Notes: generated from the sequence alone by a model not told the origin. Shown: positions 28,466 to 38,605, counted from the first letter of the stretch. The stretch is 64,000 nt of DNA from JAWKTV01 sp041398905 (GCA_041398905.1 JAWKTV010000001.1:62001-126000); one strand, 5' to 3'. Numbers and translations are program-made.

Positions 28466-30163
28466 ATGCGGATTCCTCCATCACTGGCGGCTCTGGCGAG
28501 CCTACTGGCCATGCAATTCGCGGCGGCGACCGCTCCGGCGCAGTCGGGCCGAGCTTCGCTGGGCGGGGACGAACTTGGTTCACCGCAGTGGTCGGCGGCC
28601 CCAACCGGGGCTCCCGGCTATGGTGGGCAGGTTGGTGGTCCGCCCCCGGGCTGGGGACCGGGCCCGTACGGCGTGCCCGGGGCGATGTTCCAGCCGGCCC
28701 AATCGCCGGTCCCGCCGGCCGCGATGTACCCGCCCGGGGCACCAACGACCATGAATCCCTGGCCGGAGGTCTCGCCCTTCCACCCGGCGAACGTCGGCTA
28801 CACGCAGCACCGGATCGATAAGGGCTTCTGGGTGCGGGACACCGTCCATCGGCACACCGAAGACGAGTTCTCCGTCGAGTACATCGAGACCACCTTCAGC
28901 CGGCCCGAGTCGAACTTCATCGGTTCGCCCTTCGCCACGCTGAGCAACTCGAGCACCAACACGTTCGGCCTGCAGGGGCCGCGCGTGCCCACCTTCGGGG
29001 TCGGACCCGAGCTTCCTCTCGACTCCGTCTCGACTGGATTCCCCGCCGCGTTTCCGTTCCCGCGACTCCTCGTGGGGGCGGCGTACATCTCAATCGCCGA
29101 TTCCACATTGTTCCCGATCCGCAACACCAGCGAGATGGGTGGAACACACTCCGCACCGGGTGTCCGCGGCCGCTGGGCGAGAATGCACGAAGACGGCACA
29201 GGCTGGGAAGTTCAGGGCTTCTACACGGACCAGACCGAGCTGGTGTCCAGCCGCGGGGCTGCCACGATCAACGGTGTCCCGATCACCCAGGCACGCATCC
29301 TGGAAAACCCTCTGCTCCTGTTCTCCAAGAACGGTGCCCTGCCCCTGATTTACAGCGACGACCTTGACGGGACCGACCACTCCGTCGGCTTCCTCGGCGA
29401 CTCGCAACCATATGATGTACTGTTCCACATCGAGAGCTATTCCAGCGCGATGGGAGTGCACGCCAACCACTACTCCGGTGATCTCTACAAGTCCGAAACT
29501 TCGCGAGTCACGAGCTTCTTCGGCGGCCGGTACCTGCACCTCGACGAGCACTTCGGCTTCCGCGGAATCTCCAGCGGCTTCGGGTACGATGTCGGCGACG
29601 ACCCGGAAGACCCCGACTTCGGCCGCCCAACCGGCGCACTGACGCTCGACCACCCGCTGATGAACTCCTACCTCAACTCTGAAGTTCGCAGCCACATCGC
29701 CGGTCCGCAGATCGGTGTCCGGTTCGACGTCGGCCGCAACAAGGGGCTGCACCTGTGGGGTGAAAGCACCTTCGGACTGCTGCTCAACTACGAGCGGCTG
29801 AGTGTCAGCGGCGACAACATCGGCATCCCGAAAGCGTTTGCCCACCCCGAGATGCACGACGGCTTCCAGTTCCTCGACAACAGCTTCGTCGACTCCGAGC
29901 AGCACATGCACATCTCGCCGCTGCTGGAGCAGTCGATCTATGCGGACATCAAGATGAAGCGGCTCATCCCGGTCCTCGAAAAGAGCTACTTCTTTGAAGA
30001 CACCGCGTTGCGGCTCGGCTACACAGCCACCCTGGTGGGGCTGGTCTCACGCCCCAGCAACTCGATCAACTGGCGAGGCTTCCCCCAGTTCCCGACCGTT
30101 CGCACCGATCGCGAGAACCTGCTGATGCAGCAGTTCAGCATCGGCTTGAACGCCACGTTCTAA
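28466..30163 (+). CDS. BBP7-like outer-membrane beta-barrel protein
   Basis: The protein is 565 residues. The signal peptide (MRIPPSLAALASLLAMQFAAATA) is followed by a Pro/Gly/Tyr-rich segment (GAPGYGGQVGGPPPGWGPGP) and then a long run of amphipathic beta strands. It ends in phenylalanine (SIGLNATF), as outer-membrane barrels do for BAM recognition. The pattern fits the planctomycete BBP7 family (DUF1551). The frame begins at 28352, but the ATG at 28466 gives the signal peptide. A strong terminator follows. Confidence 0.8.
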   Translation: MRIPPSLAALASLLAMQFAAATAPAQSGRASLGGDELGSPQWSAAPTGAPGYGGQVGGPPPGWGPGPYGVPGAMFQPAQSPVPPAAMYPPGAPTTMNPWPEVSPFHPANVGYTQHRIDKGFWVRDTVHRHTEDEFSVEYIETTFSRPESNFIGSPFATLSNSSTNTFGLQGPRVPTFGVGPELPLDSVSTGFPAAFPFPRLLVGAAYISIADSTLFPIRNTSEMGGTHSAPGVRGRWARMHEDGTGWEVQGFYTDQTELVSSRGAATINGVPITQARILENPLLLFSKNGALPLIYSDDLDGTDHSVGFLGDSQPYDVLFHIESYSSAMGVHANHYSGDLYKSETSRVTSFFGGRYLHLDEHFGFRGISSGFGYDVGDDPEDPDFGRPTGALTLDHPLMNSYLNSEVRSHIAGPQIGVRFDVGRNKGLHLWGESTFGLLLNYERLSVSGDNIGIPKAFAHPEMHDGFQFLDNSFVDSEQHMHISPLLEQSIYADIKMKRLIPVLEKSYFFEDTALRLGYTATLVGLVSRPSNSINWRGFPQFPTVRTDRENLLMQQFSIGLNATF

Positions 30164-30188
30164 GTGCCTCGATTGGCTGCTGACATGC

Positions 30189-30227
30189 CCAGGCCCGCGG
30201 GTTCCGACCCGCGGGTCTGGCTGTTTT
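30189..30227 (+). terminator. Rho-independent terminator of the BBP7 gene
   Basis: A 14-base stem with one G-U pair (CCAGGCCCGCGGGT at 30189-30202 against 30207-30220) and a TCCG loop is followed by CTGTTTT. It lies 26 bases after the stop codon. Confidence 0.85.
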
Positions 30228-30331
30228 AACGACTTCGTTGAAACGTCTGTAGTTGTGAGTGGGGTATACGCGTTCATACAGTGAAGGTTCCCGTACTTTG
30301 AGCCTCGCCCTCCCGCATCTCGGATTTCTCC

Positions 30332-32191
30332 ATGCTGCCGCGACTCCGAACGACCTTTCGCACGGCCCTGACATCCGCCGCCGCGTTGCTCGCGCTCCTC
30401 CTGGCGACCGCCGGCACGGTCCGTGCGGATGACGCGCTCGAAGAAGAGGCCGAGCCAGCGACGCCCCTCGTCGTGGTGACCGTCGGGAACATCGACAAGT
30501 CGCTGAAGGACATCGCCTGGATGTTCGAGTCGATCGGTCGACCCGATATGATGGATGTCCTGGGGGGACTGCTGCAGACGGCGGGCGACCTGAAAGGCGT
30601 CGACCGCACGCGGCCCTTCGGGCAGATCATCTTTCTCGATACCAGCGCACTTCCGCCACAGCCCGCCTTTATTGGCTTCGTGCCGATCTCGAATGCCGAG
30701 GACGCGCTGAAGACGCTCGCGCTCTCCCCCCTCAAGCCGCAACCGGTGCAGGGGCGAAATGACCTGTTCGAGGCCCGGGCGAACGACACGCAAAGCGACG
30801 CGGTCCTGATCCGCATTCTGGACGGTTACGCTTACATCGCGCCGTCCAACTTCGCGGACGCGATCGACAACATGCCCGACATGCCCCGCATCTTCGAGCC
30901 GATGGGGAAACGCTACGACGCCTCGCTCTCGATCCGCATCAATGCCGTGCCGGAGGGAGTGCGACAGGTGTTCGTCAACTTCCTCTCCGCCCAGGCCGAA
31001 GCCGACCTGCAGCGGCGTGACGACGAACCAGAGGCCGCCTACCTCGTCCGCCGGGCGAACGGCGTTAGCGGACTCGAACTTATCCGGCAGGTGTTGCTCG
31101 AAGGGGAAGACCTGACACTCGGCTGGAATTCGCAGCCCGACACCAAGTCCGGCGTGTTTGAAGGGTCCATCAACGCCAAGCCGGACAGCTCCTTTGCGCA
31201 GTATCTCACGGACATCGGCGGCAAGCCCTCGATGTTCGCGGCCTTGCGGAACGAGGATCGTCCGCTATCGGTCAACATCTCTTGGGCGATGAACGAGCGC
31301 GAGAAAACGGCGTTCAACACGCTGCTGGATGCCGCACAGACCACCCTCTCGGATGAGCTGGCCGAGATCGCGCAGCCGGAAGGACCGATCGATCAGATGT
31401 TCCGCTCGCTGCATGCCACCGTCGATGGGGGGCATGTGGACTTCATTCTGCAGTTCGCCGCCGCCGACGTTCAGGAATTCGTACTGGTCGGCGGCGTGAA
31501 GCTCGCGGGAGCACAGTCGTTCGGCACCGCACTCCAGCAGGTGCTGCAGTACGCCGTCATGCAGATCGCCGAAGCGACCGTCCCCGCGCCGACGATCACC
31601 CTCAACGCCGATACCCATCAGGGAGCGACGTTCCACAAGGTCACCCCGTATGATGTTCGCGAGGAGGACGAGCGGATCTACGGCGGTAAACCGGATTTCT
31701 ACGTCGGTTCATCGAGCCGCGTGTTGTGGTTCGCGGTTGGCGGGGACGAAGCCCTGCCGACGCTGCACGACACCATGGATGCGCTGCTCTCCTCCAGCTC
31801 AGCGGACGTGGATGTGACCCAGCGAATGCCGATTTCCGTCACCGCCCGGGTCGCCCCCTGGCTGGAGTTCCCTGATCCGGAAGTGAACGCAGCGGCGGAC
31901 CCCGCAGCGGACGTTGTGCCGACGACGACCGAAGTCGGTGGCGAAGGGGGCGAGGATGCCGAGCGTCAAGCCCGCCGGGCCGAACGCCGCGAACGCTTCC
32001 GCGCCCGTCAGGCGGAGATGGCGATCGAACGACGTGAGATTGCCCGCGAAGCGTTCGACTCGACCGACATGCTGCGTGTGGAAGGTCGTCCGACCGACTC
32101 GGGCTTCCGCGTTCGCGTCACCTTCAGCGAAGGTTTCGTCCGCGCCATCGGCCTTGCCATCGCTCGCCAGTACGACCAGAGTCAACTGTAG
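30332..32191 (+). CDS. Exported protein of unknown function, 619 aa
   Basis: A signal peptide is clear (RTALTSAAALLALLLATAGTVRADD). The body is mixed alpha/beta, starting with VVVTVGNIDKSLKDIAWMFE and containing FGQIIFLDTSALPPQPAFIG. Near the C-terminus lies a highly charged helix (AERQARRAERRERFRARQ), followed by a final globular piece (VRVTFSEGFVRAIGLAIARQ). No enzyme motif is recognised. It resembles other large exported planctomycete proteins that lack function. The start fits the signal peptide. The 3' end is convergent with the sugar kinase. Confidence 0.65.
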   Translation: MLPRLRTTFRTALTSAAALLALLLATAGTVRADDALEEEAEPATPLVVVTVGNIDKSLKDIAWMFESIGRPDMMDVLGGLLQTAGDLKGVDRTRPFGQIIFLDTSALPPQPAFIGFVPISNAEDALKTLALSPLKPQPVQGRNDLFEARANDTQSDAVLIRILDGYAYIAPSNFADAIDNMPDMPRIFEPMGKRYDASLSIRINAVPEGVRQVFVNFLSAQAEADLQRRDDEPEAAYLVRRANGVSGLELIRQVLLEGEDLTLGWNSQPDTKSGVFEGSINAKPDSSFAQYLTDIGGKPSMFAALRNEDRPLSVNISWAMNEREKTAFNTLLDAAQTTLSDELAEIAQPEGPIDQMFRSLHATVDGGHVDFILQFAAADVQEFVLVGGVKLAGAQSFGTALQQVLQYAVMQIAEATVPAPTITLNADTHQGATFHKVTPYDVREEDERIYGGKPDFYVGSSSRVLWFAVGGDEALPTLHDTMDALLSSSSADVDVTQRMPISVTARVAPWLEFPDPEVNAAADPAADVVPTTTEVGGEGGEDAERQARRAERRERFRARQAEMAIERREIAREAFDSTDMLRVEGRPTDSGFRVRVTFSEGFVRAIGLAIARQYDQSQL

Positions 32192-32240
32192 CCACGTTTG
32201 AGCCGGTTCGTGGCACGACCGACAGCGGCACTGGAGACAG

Positions 32241-33139
32241 CTACCCGACGCCTCCAGCAGTTCCGTCACCTCGTCCCGGATGTCGGGCATGCCGCCCGAC
32301 CGTGACGCGACGAGCGCCCCAACGCGATTGGCGAACGCCGCCGCATGCTCCGGCGGCCAGCCCCTCAACGTGCCTGTGACGAAGGCGGCGGTGAACGAGT
32401 CACCCGCACCGACGGTGTCGACGACCTCAACAGAGAGCCCCGTCACCTCGCTGGTGGTTCCGCCAGCGACGACGGTACAGCCATCGCCGCCCCGGGTGAC
32501 GACGGTTGTGCCGACGTCGAAGCGATCACGGATCGTCGCCGCGAACTCCGTCGCATCCCCGCCGCCGGCATCCAGCAGCGGGGCCAGCAAGTCCAACTCG
32601 TCGTCGTTCAGCTTCAGGATGTCGGCCTGCCGGAGCGATCGTTCGATCCAGGCTCGATCGTAGAACTGCTGCCGCAGGTTGACGTCGTAGACGACCAGGG
32701 TGTCATCCGCCGTCGCCGCCAGGCAGGCGTGAATCGTCTCGCGCGAGGTCTCGCACCGCTGTGCCAGCGTTCCAAAGCAGACCGCGGCGGCCGATCGCAT
32801 CGTCGCCAGCAGCTCGTCCGTCACCTGCATGGCGTCCCAGGCCACGCCTTCGTGGATGATGTACGCCGGGTGTCCACTCTCGGAGAGGTCAACGGTCACA
32901 CGGCCGGTCGGTTTGGATTCATCGCGCTGCACCAAAGCGACGTCGATCTGCCGTCCGCGCAGAAACTCCAGGAGTTCATCGCCCGCGCGATCGACGCCGA
33001 CCCGCGATGCCAGCCGTCCGATGTTCCCCAGTTGGCCGGCGTGATAGGCGAAGTTCGCCGGCGCACCGCCCGGCCTGCGGGCATCGGGAAACTCGTCCCA
33101 CAACACTTCACCAAAGCCAACCACAACCGGCTGCTGCAT
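32241..33139 (-). CDS. PfkB-family carbohydrate (fructo)kinase, 3' end uncertain
   Basis: ATP-dependent sugar kinase of the ribokinase fold. The N-terminus VVVGFGEVLWDEFPDARRPG and the GGAPANFAYHAGQLG motif match fructokinase-like members. The catalytic/anion-hole motif DTVGAGDSFTAAF is intact. As read, the frame continues without stop to 31799, running 390 bases antisense into the neighbouring gene. A stop in the next frame at 32241-32243 would give the normal length of about 299 residues, so I suspect a one-base slip near the end. The start at 33139 has GGAGAG before it; an ATG at 33154 is an alternative. Confidence 0.78.
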
Positions 33140-33416
33140 GATCTCTCCGCTCATTGAGGAGACTTCCCGAAACACCTTCCCCCTACCAGCCCGCAGCGCC
33201 AGCGAGTGGAACGCCCCGCCGACCCAACGCACCGAGATCATACGGACCCCGTGGTCCAAAAGCGTGCGTGCCGGTCAATGAGATGTCCGCAGGCTCCGCG
33301 AAGACTCTGCTGCGCCGACTGTGCCAATGGGATCAAGCGGCGCGGAGACCCACCGGCTGGCGCTGCGTGCTGGTAAGGACGCGAACAGGCCAACGGCCTG
33401 AACAGTGCGATCATCG

Positions 33417-33587
33417 CTACGAACGCAGCTCGTGATCCTTCCGCAACATCTCGTCCAGCACGACGGGATGCCAGGTAGTATCCCGTTTGTCGGACGGGGC
33501 GTAATGCTGCCTCGCCCAGGTTCGCAGCTTCATCTCCTCCACAGGATCAATCTCATCAAAGCCGGTTGGCATGGAGACGTGACTCAT
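33417..33587 (-). CDS. Small soluble protein (56 aa), unknown function
   Basis: It begins MSHVSMPTGFDEIDPVEEM and ends LDEMLRKDHELRS, with the Trp/His-rich middle RTWARQHYAPSDKRDTTWHP. A strong GAGGAG lies six bases before the ATG, and codon use is normal, so this is a real gene. It is charged, with no signal or TM segment. I recall similar short planctomycete proteins with WAR-x-HY and WHPVVL-x-EM motifs but no function for them. Confidence 0.65.
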   Translation of the reverse strand: MSHVSMPTGFDEIDPVEEMKLRTWARQHYAPSDKRDTTWHPVVLDEMLRKDHELRS

Positions 33588-34031
33588 GGTTCACTCCTCA
33601 AGACAACAGAAGGTGCTTTTCCCGCCCGTCCATCGGGGGCAGGATCGATGATCGCCGTGAAAAAGAACAACCGCGCGACGTGAAAATTCGCCACGCTCGA
33701 TAACTACGCCTTCGACGCTATCACAGCCCCCACGGTGTTTCAAGGGGTTGCCGGAACCAACCACCGGGAGGGGTGCGGTCGCCTCAGGGTGGGGCCGCCG
33801 GCTCGCCAGGAATCCCGCGCGGGCTCGCGAGTGTGTCCGTGTCGCCGAGACTGTGGCACGTCCGCACCGCGCCTCCGACTCTCCAACCAACCAGCGACGG
33901 CACCCTGGTCCGATCGCGGGAAACTCCACAGATGGCGGCTTGTCGGCGACGGCATTACACTCCATGATTCCTTCCCCGCCGTCCCCGCGAGGATGGGACG
34001 CGGACTTCTCGAACAGGGCGTTTGGACTGCG
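33588..34031. other. Non-coding interval upstream of panD
   Basis: These 444 bases separate the small leftward gene from panD. Open frames crossing it on both strands lack coding signature, and I see no repeat or RNA gene. The promoters of both flanking genes should be here but are not identifiable by eye. Confidence 0.35.
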
Positions 34032-34394
34032 ATGTTGCTGAATCTGCTGAAGTCGAAACTGCATCAGGCGGCCGTCACACGGACCGAGTTGACCTACCAC
34101 GGCAGCATCACGATCGATGCCGACCTGATGGACGCCGCCGGGCTTCGGCCCTATGAAAGGTGTTGATCGGCAACTGCGCCAGCGGCCAGCGGGGAGAGAC
34201 GTACGCGATCGTCGGTCGGCGCGGCAGTGGCGAAGTCCAGATGAACGGCCGCAATGGCCCGCCTCGCCCAGCCGGGTGACCGCATCATCGTCATGGCCTT
34301 CGCGGCCATGACCCCCGAAGAAGCGGACCAGCACCATCCAACCGTCGTGATCCTCAACGAACGAAACGAAATCATCGAACGGATCAAGACGTAG
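34032..34394 (+). CDS. panD: Aspartate 1-decarboxylase proenzyme (two frameshifts)
   Basis: Makes beta-alanine for pantothenate and coenzyme A. Length is about 120 residues, as expected. The first frame gives MLLNLLKSKLHQAAVTRTEL and the self-cleavage site YHGSITIDADLMDAAGLRPYER, where Gly-Ser is cut to form the pyruvoyl cofactor. Coding moves frame at about 34160 (then VLIGNCASGQRGETYAIVGR, RGSGEVQMNG) and again at about 34247 (then AMARLAQPGDRIIVMAFAAM). The order of these pieces matches PanD exactly. No single reading frame covers it, so simple gene finders would miss it. Confidence 0.85.
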
Positions 34395-34588
34395 AGCCGG
34401 TCTCCCAGACTGTTCGTCCAGCAGTCTGCGGGGCCAGGTTCCACAGCCGGCCACTCGCGCAAGGTGGCCGCTCCGTTGTTCAACGTAGTCCACTCGGCTG
34501 GGCAGCTCGCCCACACCGAGCGGCTTTGCAGCGAACGCGGACCGGGGACCGTTCGGAATCACTGACCTGCGGCCAAGACAGACCTCGC

Positions 34589-35415
34589 ATGACCGTCGCC
34601 TCGCTCCGTGTCCCGTGGACCATCTTCCGCATCAGCGTGGAAGAGCGACTCACATACCGGGCCGACTTCGCCCTCGGGACGCTCTTTCGCTTCCTGCCGA
34701 TCGTCACGCAGGTCTTTCTGTGGGGAGCGATCTACTCGGCGAAGTCCAGTTCGCAGAGCGAGGACATCGGCGGATACAGTTACCACGACATGGTGGCTTA
34801 CTACCTGCTCGTGATGATCGGCCGGGCCTTCTCCAGCATGCCCGGGCTTGCCAGCGGCATTGCCCGGGATGTCCGCGACGGCACCATCAGAAGTACCTCA
34901 CGCAGCCGGTCGACATGCTGCAGTACCTCTTCTGTTACCGGCTCGCCCACAAGATCGTCTACTATGGCGTTGCCGCCGGCCCCTTTGCGCTCGTCTACTA
35001 CCTGTGTCGCAACTACTTTCCCGGGTGGCCCGACGGCTGGACCTTCGCCGGATTCGTGGCGTCACTGGTCATGGGCTTCCTCCTGGGCTTCCTGCTCGAA
35101 GCCTTCCTCGGCATGATCGCGTTCTGGTTCCTCGAAGTCAGTTCGCTGCTGTTCATCTACATGATGCTCAACTACTTCCTGTCGGGACACATGATTCCGC
35201 TTGACCTGCTCGGGCCCAACATCAACGCGGTCATCGAGTATCTCCCGTTCAAATTCCTCGCCTACAGTCCGGCGGCCATCTTCCTGGGCAAGTACTCTCA
35301 CGCCGAGCTTGTTCGCGAACTGGTCCTCGAACTGAGCTGGATCGTGCTCCTCTGGCTCGGCTGCCGTGTCGCGTTTGCGCGGGGGCTCAAGCGGTACAGC
35401 GCGTTCGGTGGGTAG
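34589..35415 (+). CDS. ABC-2 type transporter permease (one frameshift)
   Basis: Integral membrane subunit of an ABC exporter, about 275 residues with six TM segments. The N-terminus (WTIFRISVEERLTYRADFALGTLF) and the conserved DGTIKKYLTQPVDMLQYLF loop are typical of the ABC-2/DUF990 group. The loop is recovered by restoring one A at 34889 (ATCAGAAG read for ATCAAGAAG). No ATP-binding subunit or second permease is adjacent downstream, where rdgB is convergent six bases away. The substrate is unknown. Confidence 0.8.
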
Positions 35416-35421
35416 GAACTT

Positions 35422-36042
35422 TCACGTCCGGCCAGTGATCTCCCGCAGCGCGGGCATCAGCGCCCCCATCGCCCGGCCCCGGTGGCTGATCGCACGCTTC
35501 ACGTTCTGGCCCAGCTCCGCGAACGTTCGGTGGTACTCGCGGATCAGGAAGTAGGGGTCGTAGCCGAACCCGCTCGTTCCCCGCGGCTCGGCGATGATCC
35601 GGCCGCGGCAGGTCCGTTCGATCGTCAGCCGCACCCTCCCGGAGGGATCGCTGATGGCGATGTGGCAGACATACTGTGCCCCCCGGCGCGCTGCCGGCAC
35701 GTCCCCGAGTTCCGCGATGAGCTTCGCGTTGTTCGACTCGTCCGACGCCCCCGGGCCACTGTAACGGGCCGAGTACACCCCCGGCGCTCCGCCGAGCGCG
35801 TCGACCATCAACCCACTGTCCTCGCCCATCGCCCATTCGCCAAGCCGCCGCGCGACCTCCGTCGCCTTCTTGGCGGCGTTGGCGGCGAAGGTGTCGCCAT
35901 CCTCTTCGACCTCTGGCACAGCCGGGAAATCACCCACCGATCGGACATCGATTCCCAGCTCCTGTAGCAGGTCCCGCAGCTCAGCGAGCTTCTTGGCATT
36001 GCGGCTGGCGAGGACGAGGGTCCGTAGAGAGTCAGTCGACAT
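35422..36042 (-). CDS. rdgB: dITP/XTP pyrophosphatase (RdgB/HAM1)
   Basis: Hydrolyses non-canonical purine nucleoside triphosphates (dITP, XTP) to the monophosphate, cleaning the nucleotide pool. It has 206 residues, the usual size. Family motifs are SRNAKKLAEL at the N-terminus, EDSGLMVDALGGAPGVYSARY, TSGFGYDPYF and the C-terminal SHRGRAMG. The ATG at 36042 is set by homology; the open frame reaches 36153. It is divergent from the Host_attach gene. Confidence 0.92.
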   Translation of the reverse strand: MSTDSLRTLVLASRNAKKLAELRDLLQELGIDVRSVGDFPAVPEVEEDGDTFAANAAKKATEVARRLGEWAMGEDSGLMVDALGGAPGVYSARYSGPGASDESNNAKLIAELGDVPAARRGAQYVCHIAISDPSGRVRLTIERTCRGRIIAEPRGTSGFGYDPYFLIREYHRTFAELGQNVKRAISHRGRAMGALMPALREITGRT

Positions 36043-36279
36043 GGTTGCGGCAGGACGAGTGCGGATGGAGGAAGTATAGTCGCGACCCGGTCGCGTTTGG
36101 GGTAATTGCACGCAATTCAGACGGTTCACGAGAACCGAACCAGATTGTGGCACCCAGAACTGCGCAGAACTGAAGAAACTCCGTCCACCCGGCCGGAACC
36201 AGGAATCCGCCAGGGAGTGGCAGTGGATTTGCGGAGGAAGTTAGGTCGCAGGCCCGAAGTGCCATCAATAGGGTGTGAC

Positions 36280-36767
36280 ATGTCCTACCGTCATGTGCCA
36301 AGACGATCAGAGAGTATGGTGATTCTTGTCGCCGACCGGGGGAAGGCGCGGATCCTGGTAGCGCCGTCGGCTTCTCTGGAACCGATCACGGAACTTGAGG
36401 GCGCTGTGCATGCCGAAAGTCGACTGCGCGAGCATGACACAGTGTGCGATAAGCCGGGACGATTCCGCACACCCGCCGGACAACGCACAGCGACTGACGA
36501 TAACACCGACTTTCGCCATCAGACAGCCGAGCGGTTCGCGCGGGTGCTTGTCAAGCGGCTCGATGACGGGCGGATGAAACAGGAGTTCGGACGACTCGCC
36601 ATCGTGGCACCGGCACTGATGCTTGGCGAGTTGCGGCAACAACTCACACACCGGAGTTACGCCAGATGGTCAACTGTGAAGTCAATAAGGATCTGGTGGG
36701 ATCGCCGGTTGAGACGATCGTTGAGTGCGTGCGGACCGCATTGCAGGAGGCTGCGTCGCCGGAGTGA
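36280..36767 (+). CDS. Host_attach (attachment-protein) family protein, one frameshift
   Basis: The protein is about 162 residues. It contains VILVADRGKARILVA, a central SRLREHDTVCDKPGRFR, HQTAERFARVLVKRL and a C-terminal RLAIVAPALMLGELRQQL. These match the Host_attach family, first described in Agrobacterium as needed for attachment but widespread in free-living bacteria with unclear function. Frame changes at about 36649; the next frame gives PELRQMVNCEVNKDLVG and ends ASPE at 36767. AGGG six bases before the ATG at 36280 supports that start; ATG 36316 is also possible. Confidence 0.72.
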
Positions 36768-36830
36768 AGGGCGACTCTTTGAATCAGGTTTTCGTCTTGC
36801 CCAGGGGGGCCACAAGAGGGGGATTATCTG

Positions 36831-37423
36831 ATGAACACTGCTCGCAATCTGACTGCAAAGACCAGTTGCTGTACGAGCATCTGGCTCTGGAGAGTGAAAT
36901 CGCCGAGTGGCGGACGTGGTGGAACGAACTCTGTCAGATGGGGCAGCCCCACTTTGGCGAAATGGGGCACCGGCTCGCGCTGTTCCGCGCCCACCTTGCG
37001 CAGCACTTCCAGCATGAAGAGGCTCACGGCCCACTGGCAGGTCGGGAGGGCGATGAAGTCGCGGAGATCTGGCGGGACCACGGTCAACTGCTGGGAAAAC
37101 TGGATCGATTGATCGACCGGCTGAGTGGTTGTGGGCCGGATGTTGGATGCTGGGGAGCGGCGAAGGATTCCTTTGAGGAGTTGCTGGACGAACTGCATGC
37201 GCACAGGCATGAGGAGCCGGATCACCGGAGTCCTTGTCCTGACGTTGGTCGGTCAGCCCCGGCCGCAAAATCACCACCGCCGTCCACCCTGCCGCCGCAA
37301 TGCGTCGGCTCATTCGAAGGTCAATCCCGTTCCCATTCACAGTTCTCCCATTGGGGTGAGACATCCGGGGCAGCACCACGCTCCACCTATCTCCTTATTC
37401 ACGGCAACACGCCGGATTCGTAA
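36831..37423 (+). CDS. Hemerythrin HHE-domain protein (frameshift near start, end uncertain)
   Basis: Four-helix iron-binding domain with the expected His/Glu spacing: LLYEHLALESEIAEW, RAHLAQHFQHEEAHGPL, WRDHGQLLGKLDRLID and LDELHAHRHEE. Members bind a di-iron centre and sense or handle O2, NO or iron. A strong AGGGGG precedes the ATG at 36831 (MNTARNLTAK). One base is missing at about 36860 to join the domain frame. Beyond about 37225 the sequence loses coding character, so the true stop may be earlier than the frame stop at 37423. It is 63 bases downstream of the Host_attach gene on the same strand and probably co-transcribed. Confidence 0.65.
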
Positions 37424-37505
37424 GGCGATTCCAGAAGATTCTGGAGAATTGCCGAACAAACGCTCTAACAGCCGTTGGCAGACAGAGTTTCGCGTCGTGG
37501 CTTGT

Positions 37506-38482
37506 CTATCCGTCGAGCGGGCTGCGGACGCAAACTCCGGGCTTGGCCATCACGTGCGTGTAGATCATTGTCGTTTCGACGTTCTTGTGGCCGAAGGCAG
37601 ATCCTGCACCGTGCGGATGTCGTACCCGTTCTCCAGCAGATGCGTGGCGAACGGAATACCGCAACGATGTGGCAGGTGACACGTTGATTGATGCGGGCCA
37701 CTTCGGACGCATTCTTGACCGTGCGATCCACCGCGGCACAGGATGGGCGTGCCAGCGGATGCGTCTCCCCGTTTCTTTGTCGAGGCTTGAATGACGGACG
37801 AACCAAACACGAACTGCCAGCGCAGTCACGCGCTTGCGTTGGCGCGTTGTGTTCAGGCTCGTCGGAACGGGTGCATATCCCGCACCGTTCTCCACATCAT
37901 GTTCATGCCGCGAAGCGAACGAACTCGACCTGGGCCTTCAGTCTCTCTTCCAGAGACTGCGGCAGCATTGTGACTCGGTCCTTGCTTCCTTGCCACCGCG
38001 AATGATGATCTGCCCACGGTCGAAATCGAGGTCGTCAGCCCGGATACGCGGCACTCCGAGATCCGCATGCCGGTGCCGTACAGCAGTTCCACGATCCAGC
38101 CTGGCGAGACGCGTTTTCCGGCAGAGCCGCAATGAGTCGGCGGACCTCGTCTTTGGACAACACCGTAGGAGTCGCTTCGGCTTGCTGGCCCGCACGACAT
38201 CCAGTGAACCAATGGCTGTTTGAGCACATGCCGGTACAAGAACAGAATGGCCCCCAACGCCTGGTTCTGAGTGCTTTCCGCCAGCCGGCGATTGACTGCC
38301 AGATGGGTGAGGAACGCCTCGACTTCCTTCTCCCCATCTCTCGGGGATGAATCCAATCGCCAGTGCGATCGCGATGGAAACGCACAAACACCTCGACCCA
38401 TCGGCAGTACGTCTGAGTGGTTCGCTTGGCCAAGCGGCGGACTTCGCAGGCCGCCCGATACTGTTCGAAGTCTCATCTCCAT
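37506..38482 (-). pseudogene. intI: Integron-type tyrosine recombinase (IntI-like), heavily frame-disrupted
   Basis: Pieces in all three frames, read in order, rebuild an integron integrase. They are FEQYRAACEVRRLAKRTTQT, EVEAFLTHLAVNRRLAEST, ALGAILFLYRHVLKQPL, TPTVLSKDEVRRLIAALP, LYGTGMRISEC (box I Arg), ADDLDFDRGQIIIRGGK, KETGRRIRWHAHP, FATHLLENGYDIRTVQDL (box II), HKNVETTMIYTHV (catalytic Tyr) and VRSPLDG. The segment between RGGK and box II, with GYAPVPTSL, ETG and RWHAHP, corresponds to the extra region that marks IntI among tyrosine recombinases. At least six frame changes occur. It may be a true pseudogene or a very poorly read stretch. It points away from the cassette region, as intI does. 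Confidence 0.75.
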
Positions 38483-38605
38483 GGTTGCCGCCGTTGCTCG
38501 GTCATTTCGCGCGGCAGACTTGTCGCATCTCCCCTTCCACACTTAAGGATTGACCGCCATCCCCGCCCGGAGTACTCTCAATGCAGACTGTTGAGAGATA
38601 AACAA

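Noticed and set aside
33591..34562. A 323-codon minus-strand frame
   Set aside because: It is antisense to panD; the PanD pieces on the plus strand are decisive.
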